From Blastocatellia bacterium UBA7656 (lineage in GTDB: Bacteria > Acidobacteriota > Blastocatellia > UBA7656): a stretch of DNA of 64,000 nt. Made by a program: the position numbers and the translations under genes. Shown one piece after another: positions 1 to 10,438 of this stretch. The notes under the pieces are model-generated. The model was not told where the DNA came from. It worked only from the letters and a program-made list of their open reading frames with translations, and ran no database searches. The number at the start of each line of letters is the position of its first letter. The stretch's first letter is position 1. The stretch spans positions 1 through 64,000 of the forward strand of contig DLHY01000037.1 of NCBI GenBank assembly GCA_002483445.1, in the 5' to 3' direction.

Positions 1-473
1 ACAAATTGGTTACATGAGCCAAGCTTGATAGGCTCGTCGCTTTTCAAATCAACATCCCAGACTGCCAGAGTGCCAGCTTCGAAGTAATCGGCTATTTTGT
101 CAGCTATTTTGCGCTCCGCCCTCTTTCCATAGTCGTTTTTGCTTCGGATTTCGATGGCGAAAGTAGGAGCGCCATCGATGAAGTCGAGCGCGTCATCGCT
201 TGTGAGGTTTCCGATCTCGCCAACGTACCAAGCCACATCAGGGCTGAACGAACCGCGATTCGGAAGAGTGACAAGGAAGCCGACATTATCCCCGAAGGCA
301 AAGCCTTTTCTGTTCTCTCTTTCATATCCCCGCAAGCTCAATAAAATATTGTCTGCGGCTCTGCCGTGCCACTTGCCAGGTGGACTCATTGAGGCGACCT
401 CCCCGCGGACGATTTCGGCTTTTCCTTCGGCCTCGTACAGTTCATCGATCAGGGTTTTGGCTTCAGCGGACAT
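1..473 (-). CDS. Uma2 family (DUF820) putative endonuclease, 3' end cut by window edge
   Basis: The reverse frame is open from ATG at 473-471 to the window edge, giving about 157 codons without a stop. Translated from the sequence, it shows the Uma2/DUF820 pattern: an early YEAEGKAEIVRGEV segment, then FSPDVAWYVGE, FAIEIRSKNDYGKRAERK and TLAVWDVD. The spaced Asp, Glu-x-x-Ser-Lys and Trp-x-Asp residues match the restriction-endonuclease-like fold of the family. Most Uma2 proteins are about 180-200 aa, so only the last 30-40 residues are missing. These proteins occur in many copies per genome and their role is not settled. A second, complete Uma2 gene lies at 28384-28962. Confidence 0.8.
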   Translation of the reverse strand, partial: MSAEAKTLIDELYEAEGKAEIVRGEVASMSPPGKWHGRAADNILLSLRGYERENRKGFAFGDNVGFLVTLPNRGSFSPDVAWYVGEIGNLTSDDALDFIDGAPTFAIEIRSKNDYGKRAERKIADKIADYFEAGTLAVWDVDLKSDEPIKLGSCNQF

Positions 474-572
474 AGTGTAAATCCTTATGCTTGATGCTGA
501 CTCTCCGATGGATGTCAATCACAAAGCGCACTTCGATAGTGAACATAATTCCTTCTTGCCCGGTCAATGTAG

Positions 573-767
573 CATGGAACAAGACAGCTTGACTATCTCA
601 ACGCCGCGCGTAAAGTCGAGGATATGGATATTCCGGACTGGAACCTTAATCAACTGAAAGGCGACAGAAAGGGAATCTGGGCAATAACAGTTTCAGGCAA
701 TTGGCGAATCACTTTCGGGTTTGCTGGCGGAAACGCTCTTGATGTTAATCTGGAGGACTACCATTGA
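573..767 (+). pseudogene. HigB/RelE-like toxin, N-terminally degraded
   Basis: The frame ending at TGA 765-767 encodes the conserved C-terminal half of HigB-type mRNA interferases: EDMDIPDWNLNQLKGD, then WAITVSGNWRITF and VNLEDYH. Upstream, the frame is blocked by TAG at 570-572. The first ATG is at 624, leaving 47 residues against about 92 in the family. No other frame between 480 and 620 gives the usual N-terminal half (MIKSFRHKGL-like). The toxin is therefore probably inactive. It overlaps the higA start by one base (TGATG), the usual toxin-first order of higBA. A very short functional variant starting at 624 cannot be excluded. Confidence 0.7.
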
Positions 768-1081
768 TGGACGCTCCAATCCTTAACAATAGAAAGAGAA
801 GGCCAACTCATCCCGGCGAATTGCTGCGCGAGGAGTTGCTGCCTGCAACAGGTCTCACTCAGAGCGAACTCGCCAAGATGATGGGAATTTCTCGAAGAAT
901 ACTCAATGAGTTATGCCGGGAGCGAAGAGGAGTGACGGCAGACATCGCTCACCGACTTGCTAGAGTTTTTGGTACAACGCCTGATGTTTGGATCAACCTT
1001 CAGAGCGCCGTCGATATATGGGACTCATTACAGGAAAACAAAGCAGAGTATGAGCGGATCAAACCGCTCAAAGTAGCCTGA
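767..1081 (+). CDS. higA: HigA-type antitoxin, XRE-family HTH
   Basis: This 104-aa protein has the HigA signature: RRPTHPGELLREELLP at the N-terminus, followed by a helix-turn-helix (LTQSELAKMMGISRRILNEL, about residues 29-48) and the typical ending with TPDVWINLQSAVDIWD. HigA antitoxins bind the higBA promoter and neutralise HigB. The start is set at ATG 767, which overlaps the stop of the toxin remnant by one base; a TTG three bases earlier is less likely. Since the toxin gene in front is truncated, this is probably an orphan antitoxin kept as a DNA-binding protein. It converges with the sigma-factor gene, with three bases between the stops. Confidence 0.88.
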   Translation: MDAPILNNRKRRPTHPGELLREELLPATGLTQSELAKMMGISRRILNELCRERRGVTADIAHRLARVFGTTPDVWINLQSAVDIWDSLQENKAEYERIKPLKVA

Positions 1082-1084
1082 CCG

Positions 1085-1930
1085 CTACGCTTCACGCGCC
1101 GCGCGCTCTTCCCTCTCGCTCATCGCCTCAAAAAACCAGTCGTGCATTTCTCGCATCGGGCTTTCTCCGAGCCGCGGCTCGCGCGCTATCTTCACCCGCT
1201 CATCGAACAGATGTTCAGGAGTCACTTTCAGGCCCGGAGCCACTTCGATCTGAACCAGGTCCGGGCCTCGATGTTTTTCGAGGGCGAACTCGCGCAGACC
1301 GCAGCATTGATAGCACACGCCCGTTTTGTTGATTAGCTGGCAAAGCCCTTCGTAAGCTTGAATCATCCGTGAGCGCGCCGAGGAAAGCGTGTGACGAAAG
1401 ACAGGCTCGGAGATTTGCATCATAGCGGCGGCTTCCTGAGCCGTGAATTCAAAGACTTCGCGCAGCATCAGCGCGGCCTGTTCTTCAGGCTCAAGCGTCC
1501 GGCTCACGCAGGAAAAACAAAATGCTATGTGCTGGCGAATATCGAAAATAAAATCGGGCTGCGACATCACGCTCGTGAGACGTTCGATTTGAGGCGGGTC
1601 CCGGTCGGCTTCGCGTTCGCCTTCAAGCTGCGCCTCGACGCGCCATCGCTTTTTACTTCTGAGGTGATCGAGACAAACATGAGTCGCTATGCCGAAGAGC
1701 CATGTTTTGAATCGCGACGCGCCGCGAAAACCGGGCAGACCTTCGAGTACGCGGACGAACACATCCTGAACGATGTCTTCAGCGTCGTCGCGATGCGTCA
1801 CCATCCGGTAGACATAAGAAAGCAGCGGGCGGCGAAGAGGATCGATGAGCGCGTCCATCGCCGACCGATCTCCATCACGAGCGCGATGGATGAGATAGGT
1901 TTCGTCTTCGATTGGAATTTGCGGCAGCAT
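1085..1930 (-). CDS. ECF-type RNA polymerase sigma factor with Cys-containing C-terminal extension
   Basis: The 281-aa product has sigma region 2 at residues 14-95 (ALIDPLRRPLLSYVYRMV, DAEDIVQDVFVRV, FKTWLFGIATHVCLDHLR) and region 4 at about 145-195 (EEQAALMLREVFEFTAQEAA, then SEPVFRHTLSSARSRM). Typical ECF factors are 170-200 aa. Here about 80 further residues include a CYQCC cluster (Cys206, 209, 210) and a conserved-looking acidic tail, which may bind metal or sense a ligand. No anti-sigma factor is adjacent. Downstream in the same direction, about 50 bp separates it from a VOC-fold gene, and the two may be co-regulated; both are inferences from position only. Confidence 0.88.
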   Translation of the reverse strand: MLPQIPIEDETYLIHRARDGDRSAMDALIDPLRRPLLSYVYRMVTHRDDAEDIVQDVFVRVLEGLPGFRGASRFKTWLFGIATHVCLDHLRSKKRWRVEAQLEGEREADRDPPQIERLTSVMSQPDFIFDIRQHIAFCFSCVSRTLEPEEQAALMLREVFEFTAQEAAAMMQISEPVFRHTLSSARSRMIQAYEGLCQLINKTGVCYQCCGLREFALEKHRGPDLVQIEVAPGLKVTPEHLFDERVKIAREPRLGESPMREMHDWFFEAMSEREERAAREA

Positions 1931-1979
1931 TTTTTTCAGGAAAGCCGCGCCAGTTGACCGGGTGGCGCGGCTTTCAGAA

Positions 1980-2327
1980 TCATTGTGAAACGTTGGATTG
2001 AAGAATCTGCAAGCGATTCCCCGAAGGGTCGCGGAAAGTGGCTATGCGGACGACCCCGGATACTTCTTCGATTTCGCCTTCGAATCGGACTCCTCGCGCG
2101 ATGAGATGCTCACGAGCGCGGTCGAGATCATCGACCTTCAACACTACGGTCGCTCCCTTTTCATCATTCGATTGACGGGCAAGCCCGATAGCCGCCGCGC
2201 CTTCCGAGTGGCTGAACTCAACCCAGCCGTCCATCTCGAAGACCTTTTTGAGTCCCAGCACATCCCCGTAAAAAGCCTTTGCCGCTTCAAAATCGCTCAC
2301 CTGATACCACGAAAGAAGAACTTCCAT
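1980..2327 (-). CDS. VOC/glyoxalase-fold protein
   Basis: This is a small single-unit vicinal-oxygen-chelate protein of 115 aa. It opens with VLLSWYQVSDFEAAKAFYGD (the typical first beta-strand and helix) and ends with ATFRDPSGNRLQILQ, the family's C-terminal metal-ligand strand. The chosen start is the internal ATG at 2327, because GGGAGG lies seven bases before it. An ATG 33 bases upstream (2360) lacks such a site. Substrate is unknown: the family includes glyoxalases, dioxygenases and antibiotic-binding proteins. It lies upstream of, and in line with, the ECF sigma gene. Confidence 0.85.
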   Translation of the reverse strand: MEVLLSWYQVSDFEAAKAFYGDVLGLKKVFEMDGWVEFSHSEGAAAIGLARQSNDEKGATVVLKVDDLDRAREHLIARGVRFEGEIEEVSGVVRIATFRDPSGNRLQILQSNVSQ

Positions 2328-2444
2328 CTTTGCGCCTCCCTGTTGAATTTTGGCTTCCACTTGTTTAGTCGTTTGAGCGATTCGCTCCCGCCAATTGATT
2401 GCATATAAAGGCTGGAAATGTGGAGCAAGGTCGCTGTGAAGTTT

Positions 2445-3242
2445 TCAATCCTGAAACTCAACCTCGCGCGCCTGCTCGATCAACCCCGATTCGGCAGCAA
2501 GATCATAATACAACCTGAGTCCCCTGATGCTTTCTTCATCCAAATCGTAGCTGATGTTTTCGGTGAGATAATAAATCAATTCTTCACGCCTTAGTCCGAG
2601 GCTCCTCGAATACATATCGGCAATATCTTCTGTGTGAGCGATGCCCTCGCGACGGGCCGCGATGAAATCGATTTCTCCCGGCCACACTTTTGAATCCGCG
2701 CGAATGGCCCAGAAGGCGAACACGAACCCAAGCCCCGTGTGACGCCGCCACTCTTCAGCCAAATCGTAGACGTGAAGTTGTGAGCGATCAATCAACATCG
2801 CAGGGTCGCCTATTATCAAAGCGGCGTCATCACTTTCGAGCATCTCTTCTATTTTTGGCGGCGAGACGCGATAGCTCGGAGTGAGTCCATAAAACCGGCT
2901 CAGTATGATCTGAACCAACGCAGCCGACGTTCGTGAAGATGTATCGAGCGCAACTGAACTGATTTTATTGATCTCGACGCGCGAAGCAAGCACGACGCTT
3001 CGCACTGAATTTTTCGACGCGACGCACGCGCCCGGCGCAACCTTCAAGCCTTCGATTCGCTGATACTCGATCACAGGAATAAGCGCGGCATCAACCTGAC
3101 CTTCCCTGAGCATATCAGCGCAGCGAGCGGGCGCGGCATCAGGCAATAAGTGGCAGCGATCCTTCTGCTCTCCGTAGATGAAGCTGTAGCAAAGCGGCGC
3201 GGAGTTCAGATAAATCGAGGAAGCGATGCAGGGTTTGGTCAT
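2445..3242 (-). CDS. mqnA: Chorismate dehydratase MqnA (futalosine menaquinone pathway)
   Basis: The 265-aa protein opens with MTKPCIASSIYLNSAPLCYS, matching the MqnA start in which the first strand leads to a conserved Asn-Ser/Thr-x-Pro substrate loop. Further family marks are the stretch around VDAALIPVIEYQRI, ALDTSSRTSAALVQIIL (substrate-binding SRTS) and ALIIGDPAML. MqnA makes 3-enolpyruvylbenzoate from chorismate, the first step of menaquinone synthesis by the futalosine route, so this organism probably uses that route rather than MenFDHCEB. The fold is a periplasmic-binding-protein type, but there is no signal peptide, consistent with a cytosolic enzyme. The ATG is immediately preceded by the heptamer repeat at 3244-3325. 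Confidence 0.88.
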   Translation of the reverse strand: MTKPCIASSIYLNSAPLCYSFIYGEQKDRCHLLPDAAPARCADMLREGQVDAALIPVIEYQRIEGLKVAPGACVASKNSVRSVVLASRVEINKISSVALDTSSRTSAALVQIILSRFYGLTPSYRVSPPKIEEMLESDDAALIIGDPAMLIDRSQLHVYDLAEEWRRHTGLGFVFAFWAIRADSKVWPGEIDFIAARREGIAHTEDIADMYSRSLGLRREELIYYLTENISYDLDEESIRGLRLYYDLAAESGLIEQAREVEFQD

Positions 3243-3243
3243 A

Positions 3244-3325
3244 GTCTGGAGTCTGGAGTCTGGAGTCTGGAGTCGAGAGTCAGAACATCGGACTCCAGAC
3301 TCCGAACTCCAGACTCCAGACTTCT
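3244..3325. repeat. Heptamer (TCTGGAG) repeat, inverted pair
   Basis: Four to five plus-strand copies of a 7-bp unit (TCTGGAG, 3244-3280) face three to four reverse-complement copies (CTCCAGA, about 3290-3325), so the RNA could form a long imperfect hairpin. It fills the whole gap between mqnA and the zinc-ribbon gene and reaches the stop codon of the latter (3324-3326). The same heptamer recurs at 11185-11250 and 48737-48771. Confidence 0.9.
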
Positions 3326-3989
3326 ATATCAATGGCATTTTCACCCCGCATTCGGGGCAAAACCTGGGCGCGTTTTCGGGCTGGAATCCGCATCCCGGAC
3401 AGGTCAGCTTCACCTGCGTCGGCGCGCCGCATTCGGGACAGAATTTGCTCCCCGTCGTCTTCGCTCCGCACGACGGGCACGCAAGCGATGATTGCGGCGT
3501 GGAAGCCCCGACGCTCATATCGACATTCGATACATAATCGGTCTGCTGGGCCTTCTCATGCAACTGATTGCGAGCGGCGCTCGACATCGCCTGCGCCTTG
3601 TTTGCGGCAAACTCTTCTTCATAGTCGGGCGCGCAGTCTTCGCAAAGCCCCGCCTTCGCGTTCCAGCAAACATCGGGGCAGACCCACTTGCCGCATCTGG
3701 TGCATTGCTTGAAGAAGGTTTTCGCTTCCTCGACCGCCTTTTCCAGAGCCTCGTCGTGAGCCTTGCCACCTACCGCGCGCTGAATCTCGTAAGCGCCGTG
3801 TCCCGCCTTTGAAAAAATGCCTCCGAATATGTCGCCCGCCGCGCGCAACAACCCGCCTGCCATGCCCGTGACTGAAGGCTGAAACCGCGTCATGTGTCCG
3901 TTGTGGCATTTGTCGCAATAGAACTTGAATTGATAACCGCGATCCGTAGACAGATCGTCGTGATTGGCAGTGAATTTTATCAACGCCAT
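3324..3989 (-). CDS. Multi-zinc-ribbon protein of unknown function
   Basis: This 221-aa cytosolic protein has at least four Cys-pair zinc-binding elements: YCDKCHNGH near residue 24, CTRCGKWVCPDVCWN plus GLCEDC in the middle, CPSCG...FCPECG, and a last CPGCG...FCPECG near the C-terminus. Between the first and second there is a Gly/Ala-rich segment (GMAGGLLRAAGDIFGGIFSK) that could be an amphipathic or membrane-active helix. The two C-terminal ribbons are of the zinc-ribbon type common in bacterial membrane-stress and ESCRT-like neighbourhoods. No catalytic domain is visible and I do not recognise a characterised homologue. Its stop codon lies at the edge of the heptamer repeat. Confidence 0.8.
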   Translation of the reverse strand: MALIKFTANHDDLSTDRGYQFKFYCDKCHNGHMTRFQPSVTGMAGGLLRAAGDIFGGIFSKAGHGAYEIQRAVGGKAHDEALEKAVEEAKTFFKQCTRCGKWVCPDVCWNAKAGLCEDCAPDYEEEFAANKAQAMSSAARNQLHEKAQQTDYVSNVDMSVGASTPQSSLACPSCGAKTTGSKFCPECGAPTQVKLTCPGCGFQPENAPRFCPECGVKMPLI

Positions 3990-4304
3990 AACTGTCTCCT
4001 GATTTTAGTTTGCCTGCTCGTTGGAGGCTTTCCGGTTGCGCTGAACATGCAGGGGCAGAGGGTTGAAAAGTTTTCCACAACATCTGTGGAAAAGCCTGTG
4101 GAAAAGTGGCTTTTCAGAACTGCAAATCGTGGATTTTTTGGAACTTGCAGCATTTTGCACACATTTTGTTCAAAATCCTGTCACACAGCAAATCCTGCTA
4201 TTTCAGCATTTAGAAAACCATTGCCGGAATTCGCTGCCCTTTTTTGCCTCACTCGCGTTAAATCCATTAACATAAGGCTGATGCTGTGAAAAACCATCTT
4301 TGGA
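3990..4304. other. AT-richer intergenic region between ftsK and the zinc-ribbon gene
   Basis: This 315-bp gap is the upstream region of the zinc-ribbon gene and lies downstream of ftsK. It holds the three DnaA-box-like 9-mers described separately and a generally A/T-rich stretch from about 4110 to 4290. I see no credible ORF; the reading frames here lack a ribosome binding site and any recognisable family. Confidence 0.6.
4071..4105. promoter_or_regulatory. Cluster of three DnaA-box-like 9-mers
   Basis: TTTTCCACA occurs at 4071-4079 on the plus strand and at 4085-4093 and 4097-4105 on the minus strand (read as TGTGGAAAA). All three fit the relaxed DnaA consensus TTWTNCACA. The first two face each other five bases apart and the last two are direct repeats at 12-bp spacing. 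This could be a DnaA-regulated promoter, a DnaA titration site or part of an origin. No dnaA, dnaN or gyrase gene is in the window, so an origin call is not supported. Confidence 0.4.
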
Positions 4305-6944
<2,640 letters not shown>

Positions 6945-6972
6945 CTTTCGCCGCTAGTTTACCATGCAAAAT

Positions 6973-7068
6973 AAGGCAAAAGGCAAAAGTAAAAAGGTAA
7001 AAGGATGCTCACCAAAACCCGATACTGGCGAGAGGCGACCGCGCGCCTCTTTTGCCTTTTGCCTTTTT
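6973..7068. repeat. Heptamer (GGCAAAA) repeat, inverted pair
   Basis: GGCAAAAGGCAAAAG at 6975-6989 is matched by its exact reverse complement at 7049-7063, with a GC-rich loop of about 60 bp. The right arm runs into the stop codon of the M16 gene (7067-7069). The RNA hairpin could act as the transcription end of the M16/acpH unit. Confidence 0.85.
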
Positions 7069-9805
7069 ACTTCCTGGCAAAATCGCCCGACTTGATTACA
7101 GTCATCTTCGACAAATCGAGGTGACGGCGCAAGGCTGCTAGTATCTGATCGGGAGTCAGAGCGGAAAGCTTCTTTTCAAATTCCGCATCCCACATCATTG
7201 ACCGCTTCAAATAAATATTCGTCGACATCCTTGCGGCCAACTGTCCGTCCTGAGATCGCTCAAGCTGCTGCGTTTGCAAAAAACCGGATTTCGCCGCCGC
7301 CACTTCTTCAAGGGTGAAGCCGTCCTTCAACGCTTTTTCGATTTCTTCCTTGAAAGCCGCTTCGAGCTTCGTCACGTTTTGCGGAGCGTAGATCGCATAG
7401 ACCAGGAACGCGCCTGATTTTTCCAGCGGGCTTGCCTGAAGTTGCGTCCCGACGGCGTAGCTGAGACCTTCCTTCTGGCGAATGCGCGTGGCGAGGCGCG
7501 AGTTCAAAAATCCTCCCCCCAGCATGTAATTGGCAAGCATCAAGGCCGGATAGTCTTCATCTCCATCGCTTATGGCGAGATTCATCCCGGCGACGAAAAA
7601 AGCATTCGCCTTGTCGGGCGCTTCAATTGATTTATTGATCGGCGCAACGTCGCGATACTCGCTCGTGAGTCGCGCAAACGGTCGCGGACTCTTCCACGCG
7701 GAGAAAAGCTCACTTGCAATGCGGGCGATTTCCTTATCATCGAAATCGCCGACGACAGCCAGAGTCGCGTTCGATGCGCCGTAGAAATCCGCATAGAATT
7801 TCTTCACATCATCGAGCGTTGTCGCTTTCACCGACGCGATGTTTTCTTCAACCGTCTGCGTATATCGCACGTCGCCTTTCGGATAAGGCGACAGGTGGCG
7901 CTGAAATTCCGTCGCGGCCATCTGAATCGGCTCGCTGCGCTCCTGCTCTATTGCGGCGAGCGCCTCCTGTTTGAGTTGCTCGAACTCTGTGGCGGGGAAA
8001 GACGGCTCGCGTAGAACTTCGCCGATGAGTTTCATCACCGCCGCCAGATTATCGCGCAGAGTTTCTATCGATACCGTCATCGAGTTCGGCCCGCCGGAAA
8101 CTCCGACCCGCGCTTTCAATCGATCAAACTCATCCTTGAGTTGTTGGCGGGTATGACGAGTGGTTCCCCGCGCCAGCATCTCTGCCGCGAGGTTTGCGGC
8201 AGTCGAACGGCCAAACAAACTCTTCTCATCTCCGAAGCGAAGGACGAGCGAAGCGACGACCGTCGCGCCTCGCGTCTTTTTGGGAAGCAGCGCGAAGCCC
8301 ACTCCTCCCGCCGCGGGAGGCTTCATGGTGCGCGCTTCGATGTTGGCGGGGGATGCGTCGAACGCTTCGCCCGCAACGACGGCGGCTTCGCCTTTGTAAT
8401 CTTTCAGCATGGCGGCGATGTCGGGCGCGGGCGGAATCTCGGCCCGGTCGGGTTTGGCAGTGGGTATGAAGAGGCCGAGCGTGCGATTCGATGGTTTGAG
8501 ATAAGCTGAGGCCGCGCGCTGAACGTCTTCAGTCGTGACTTTTTTCAACTGATCGCGATGCCAGAACATCAATCGCCAGTCGCCCATCGCGGCCCACTCG
8601 CTCAGTTCAATCCCGACCTGCTCGCTCGAATTCATATCGAGTTCGAATTGCTTGAGCAATTGCGCCCGCGCGCGTTCGACTTCTTCTCTGGTGACGGGAA
8701 CGGAAGCCGCTTTTTCTATCGTTTCGAGCAGCGCATCGCGCGCCGCGTCGAGCGACGCCTCCTGTCGCACTTCCGCTCCGAATATCACTACGCCCGGATC
8801 GCGCTGCAAAAAGCCGAAGCCTTCTATCGATGCCGCTTTCTTCGTCTCAACCAGCGCCTTGTGCAATCGGCCCGATGGAGTGTCGGAAAGAATCTGGACG
8901 AGGATTTCGACGGCAGCCGCGTCCGGGTGCGAGCCTGAAGGGATGTGATAGGAAGCGCCGACCATCTGCACATCGCCAACACGACGGAGCGTCACGCTGC
9001 GCTCGCCGTCCTGAACAGGTTCGGCGGTATAGAACCGGGGGAGTTCGCGCGACGGGCGCGGGATAGGGCCGAACGCGGAACTGATCAATTCCAGAGCTTT
9101 CGCTTCTTCAAACTTGCCCGCGATGATCAGAATCGCGTTGTCAGGCTGGTAATAAGTTTTATAGAAAGCCCTGAGTCTTTCGATAGGAACGTTTTCGATA
9201 TCGGCTCGTGCACCGATGGTCGATTTGCCGTAGTTGTGCCAGAGGTAAGCGGTCGAAAGCATACGCTCGACCAGGATTGACTGCGGGCTGTTTTCGCCAA
9301 GCTCGAATTCATTGCGCACGACGGTCATCTCACTGTCGAGGTCTTTTTTGTCGATGAAAGAATTCACCATGCGGTCGGCTTCCATTTTGATCGCCCATTC
9401 AAAGTTAGAGTCAGTCGCAGAGATGATTTCGTAGTAATTAGTTCGATCAAGATCGGTCGTCCCGTTCGAATCCGCGCCGCGTTCGGTCATCTCCTGCGGA
9501 ATGTTTTTATGCGAAGGCGTGCCTTTGAACAGCAGATGTTCGAGCAGATGAGCCATCCCGGTTTCGCCATAGTTTTCGTGGCGCGAGCCGACCAGATAAG
9601 TTACGTTGACGGTTATGGTCTGTTTGGATTGATCGGGAAAGAGCAGCACACGCAATCCGTTTTCGAGTCGGTATTCTGTTATGCCCTCGACTGAAGTTAC
9701 GCGCTCGACGCCTTTAGGCAGCGATTGAAAAGCAAACGTGGGCAGAGGCGAGACCAGCAATGCTGCGAGTAGCAGAAAGCGCGCGGCTCGATTAAGCGAT
9801 CTCAT
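7067..9805 (-). CDS. Periplasmic M16 (insulinase-like) zinc metallopeptidase, two-unit form
   Basis: From the start at 9805 (AAAGGA before the ATG) the protein is 912 aa and opens with a signal peptide (MRSLNRAARFLLLAALL, cut near AFQ-S). The inverted zinc motif HLLEH is at residues 86-90, and the downstream NEFELGENSP supplies the distal Glu ligand. A second M16 unit without the zinc motif occupies about residues 470-900, as usual for the fused, clamshell-like peptidases. It should degrade peptides in the periplasm. Its start overlaps the end of acpH by 14 bases, suggesting coupled translation. A longer frame up to 9901 adds 32 residues that lie inside acpH and obscure the signal peptide, so it is rejected. 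Confidence 0.92.
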   Translation of the reverse strand: MRSLNRAARFLLLAALLVSPLPTFAFQSLPKGVERVTSVEGITEYRLENGLRVLLFPDQSKQTITVNVTYLVGSRHENYGETGMAHLLEHLLFKGTPSHKNIPQEMTERGADSNGTTDLDRTNYYEIISATDSNFEWAIKMEADRMVNSFIDKKDLDSEMTVVRNEFELGENSPQSILVERMLSTAYLWHNYGKSTIGARADIENVPIERLRAFYKTYYQPDNAILIIAGKFEEAKALELISSAFGPIPRPSRELPRFYTAEPVQDGERSVTLRRVGDVQMVGASYHIPSGSHPDAAAVEILVQILSDTPSGRLHKALVETKKAASIEGFGFLQRDPGVVIFGAEVRQEASLDAARDALLETIEKAASVPVTREEVERARAQLLKQFELDMNSSEQVGIELSEWAAMGDWRLMFWHRDQLKKVTTEDVQRAASAYLKPSNRTLGLFIPTAKPDRAEIPPAPDIAAMLKDYKGEAAVVAGEAFDASPANIEARTMKPPAAGGVGFALLPKKTRGATVVASLVLRFGDEKSLFGRSTAANLAAEMLARGTTRHTRQQLKDEFDRLKARVGVSGGPNSMTVSIETLRDNLAAVMKLIGEVLREPSFPATEFEQLKQEALAAIEQERSEPIQMAATEFQRHLSPYPKGDVRYTQTVEENIASVKATTLDDVKKFYADFYGASNATLAVVGDFDDKEIARIASELFSAWKSPRPFARLTSEYRDVAPINKSIEAPDKANAFFVAGMNLAISDGDEDYPALMLANYMLGGGFLNSRLATRIRQKEGLSYAVGTQLQASPLEKSGAFLVYAIYAPQNVTKLEAAFKEEIEKALKDGFTLEEVAAAKSGFLQTQQLERSQDGQLAARMSTNIYLKRSMMWDAEFEKKLSALTPDQILAALRRHLDLSKMTVIKSGDFARK

Positions 9806-10406
9806 AAATTTTCCTTTCACTGTGGCGCTGATTTTTATATTCTGCGACGAACTCGATAAGGTCAGGGAAAAAGTTGTTGAACTCCGTTTCGAGATCGTCA
9901 TAGCTCGTCAACAGATCAACCATCGTTTGAGCCACCGGGTTTTCACGGCGCAATCTCCGCGATGTGCGAACGAGTATCGCCTCGATTGCGCGCAGTTCTC
10001 TGTATGACATCAGCCAGTCGTTTTCGATCATCACGGGCAACGACTGTTTCAACCGCTCCGGCAGGATATCGCTTCTCTCTTCGAGCGCGCGGTAGACGCG
10101 ACGGGAAAAATCCTGAAGCGAGACAGTTGAATAGACGTGCCAGTTTTTCGCGAGGAAATGATCATAGAAGATATCGACGGCGATGCCTGCGAATCGTCGT
10201 CTTTCGGCGGGAATGTGACTTTTGCTGAGTCGCACCATCGCGTGCGAGTCGGTGAAGGCATCCACGCGGCGATGAAGTTCGATGCCGCGGCAGACATCCG
10301 CGCTGTAGCGGTCGCCCAGAGCGCCCTTGACGAAATCGCCGAGCAATCCGCCGACGATCGAATCGGTCGAATCATCCGATAAAAACAAATGCGCCAGATA
10401 ATTCAT
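9792..10406 (-). CDS. acpH: Acyl-carrier-protein phosphodiesterase AcpH-like (DUF479)
   Basis: Starting at ATG 10406, the 204-aa product begins MNYLAHLFLS and contains GGLLGDFVKG, the hallmark opening of the AcpH family, followed by GIELHRRVDAFTDSH and AVDIFYDHFLAKNW with the metal-binding His and Asp residues of the HD-like fold. AcpH removes the 4'-phosphopantetheine prosthetic group from acyl carrier protein. An in-frame extension to 10505 is dropped because the family always starts at MNYLAH. The gene ends inside the start of the M16 peptidase gene (14-base overlap) and is preceded by a lipoprotein gene 32 bp upstream, so the three may be one transcript. Confidence 0.88.
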   Translation of the reverse strand: MNYLAHLFLSDDSTDSIVGGLLGDFVKGALGDRYSADVCRGIELHRRVDAFTDSHAMVRLSKSHIPAERRRFAGIAVDIFYDHFLAKNWHVYSTVSLQDFSRRVYRALEERSDILPERLKQSLPVMIENDWLMSYRELRAIEAILVRTSRRLRRENPVAQTMVDLLTSYDDLETEFNNFFPDLIEFVAEYKNQRHSERKIYEIA

Positions 10407-10438
10407 TCCCGTTGCGTGGCAAACCAGGAGCCTGACGA

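Noticed and set aside
3990..4304. Chromosome replication origin
   Set aside because: Three DnaA-like boxes only; no dnaA, dnaN or gyrase genes nearby and no switch of gene orientation at this point. Kept as a finding but not called as an origin.
9806..9901. N-terminal extension of the M16 peptidase
   Set aside because: It would overlap acpH by over 100 bp and hide the signal peptide; the ribosome binding site supports the start at 9805.
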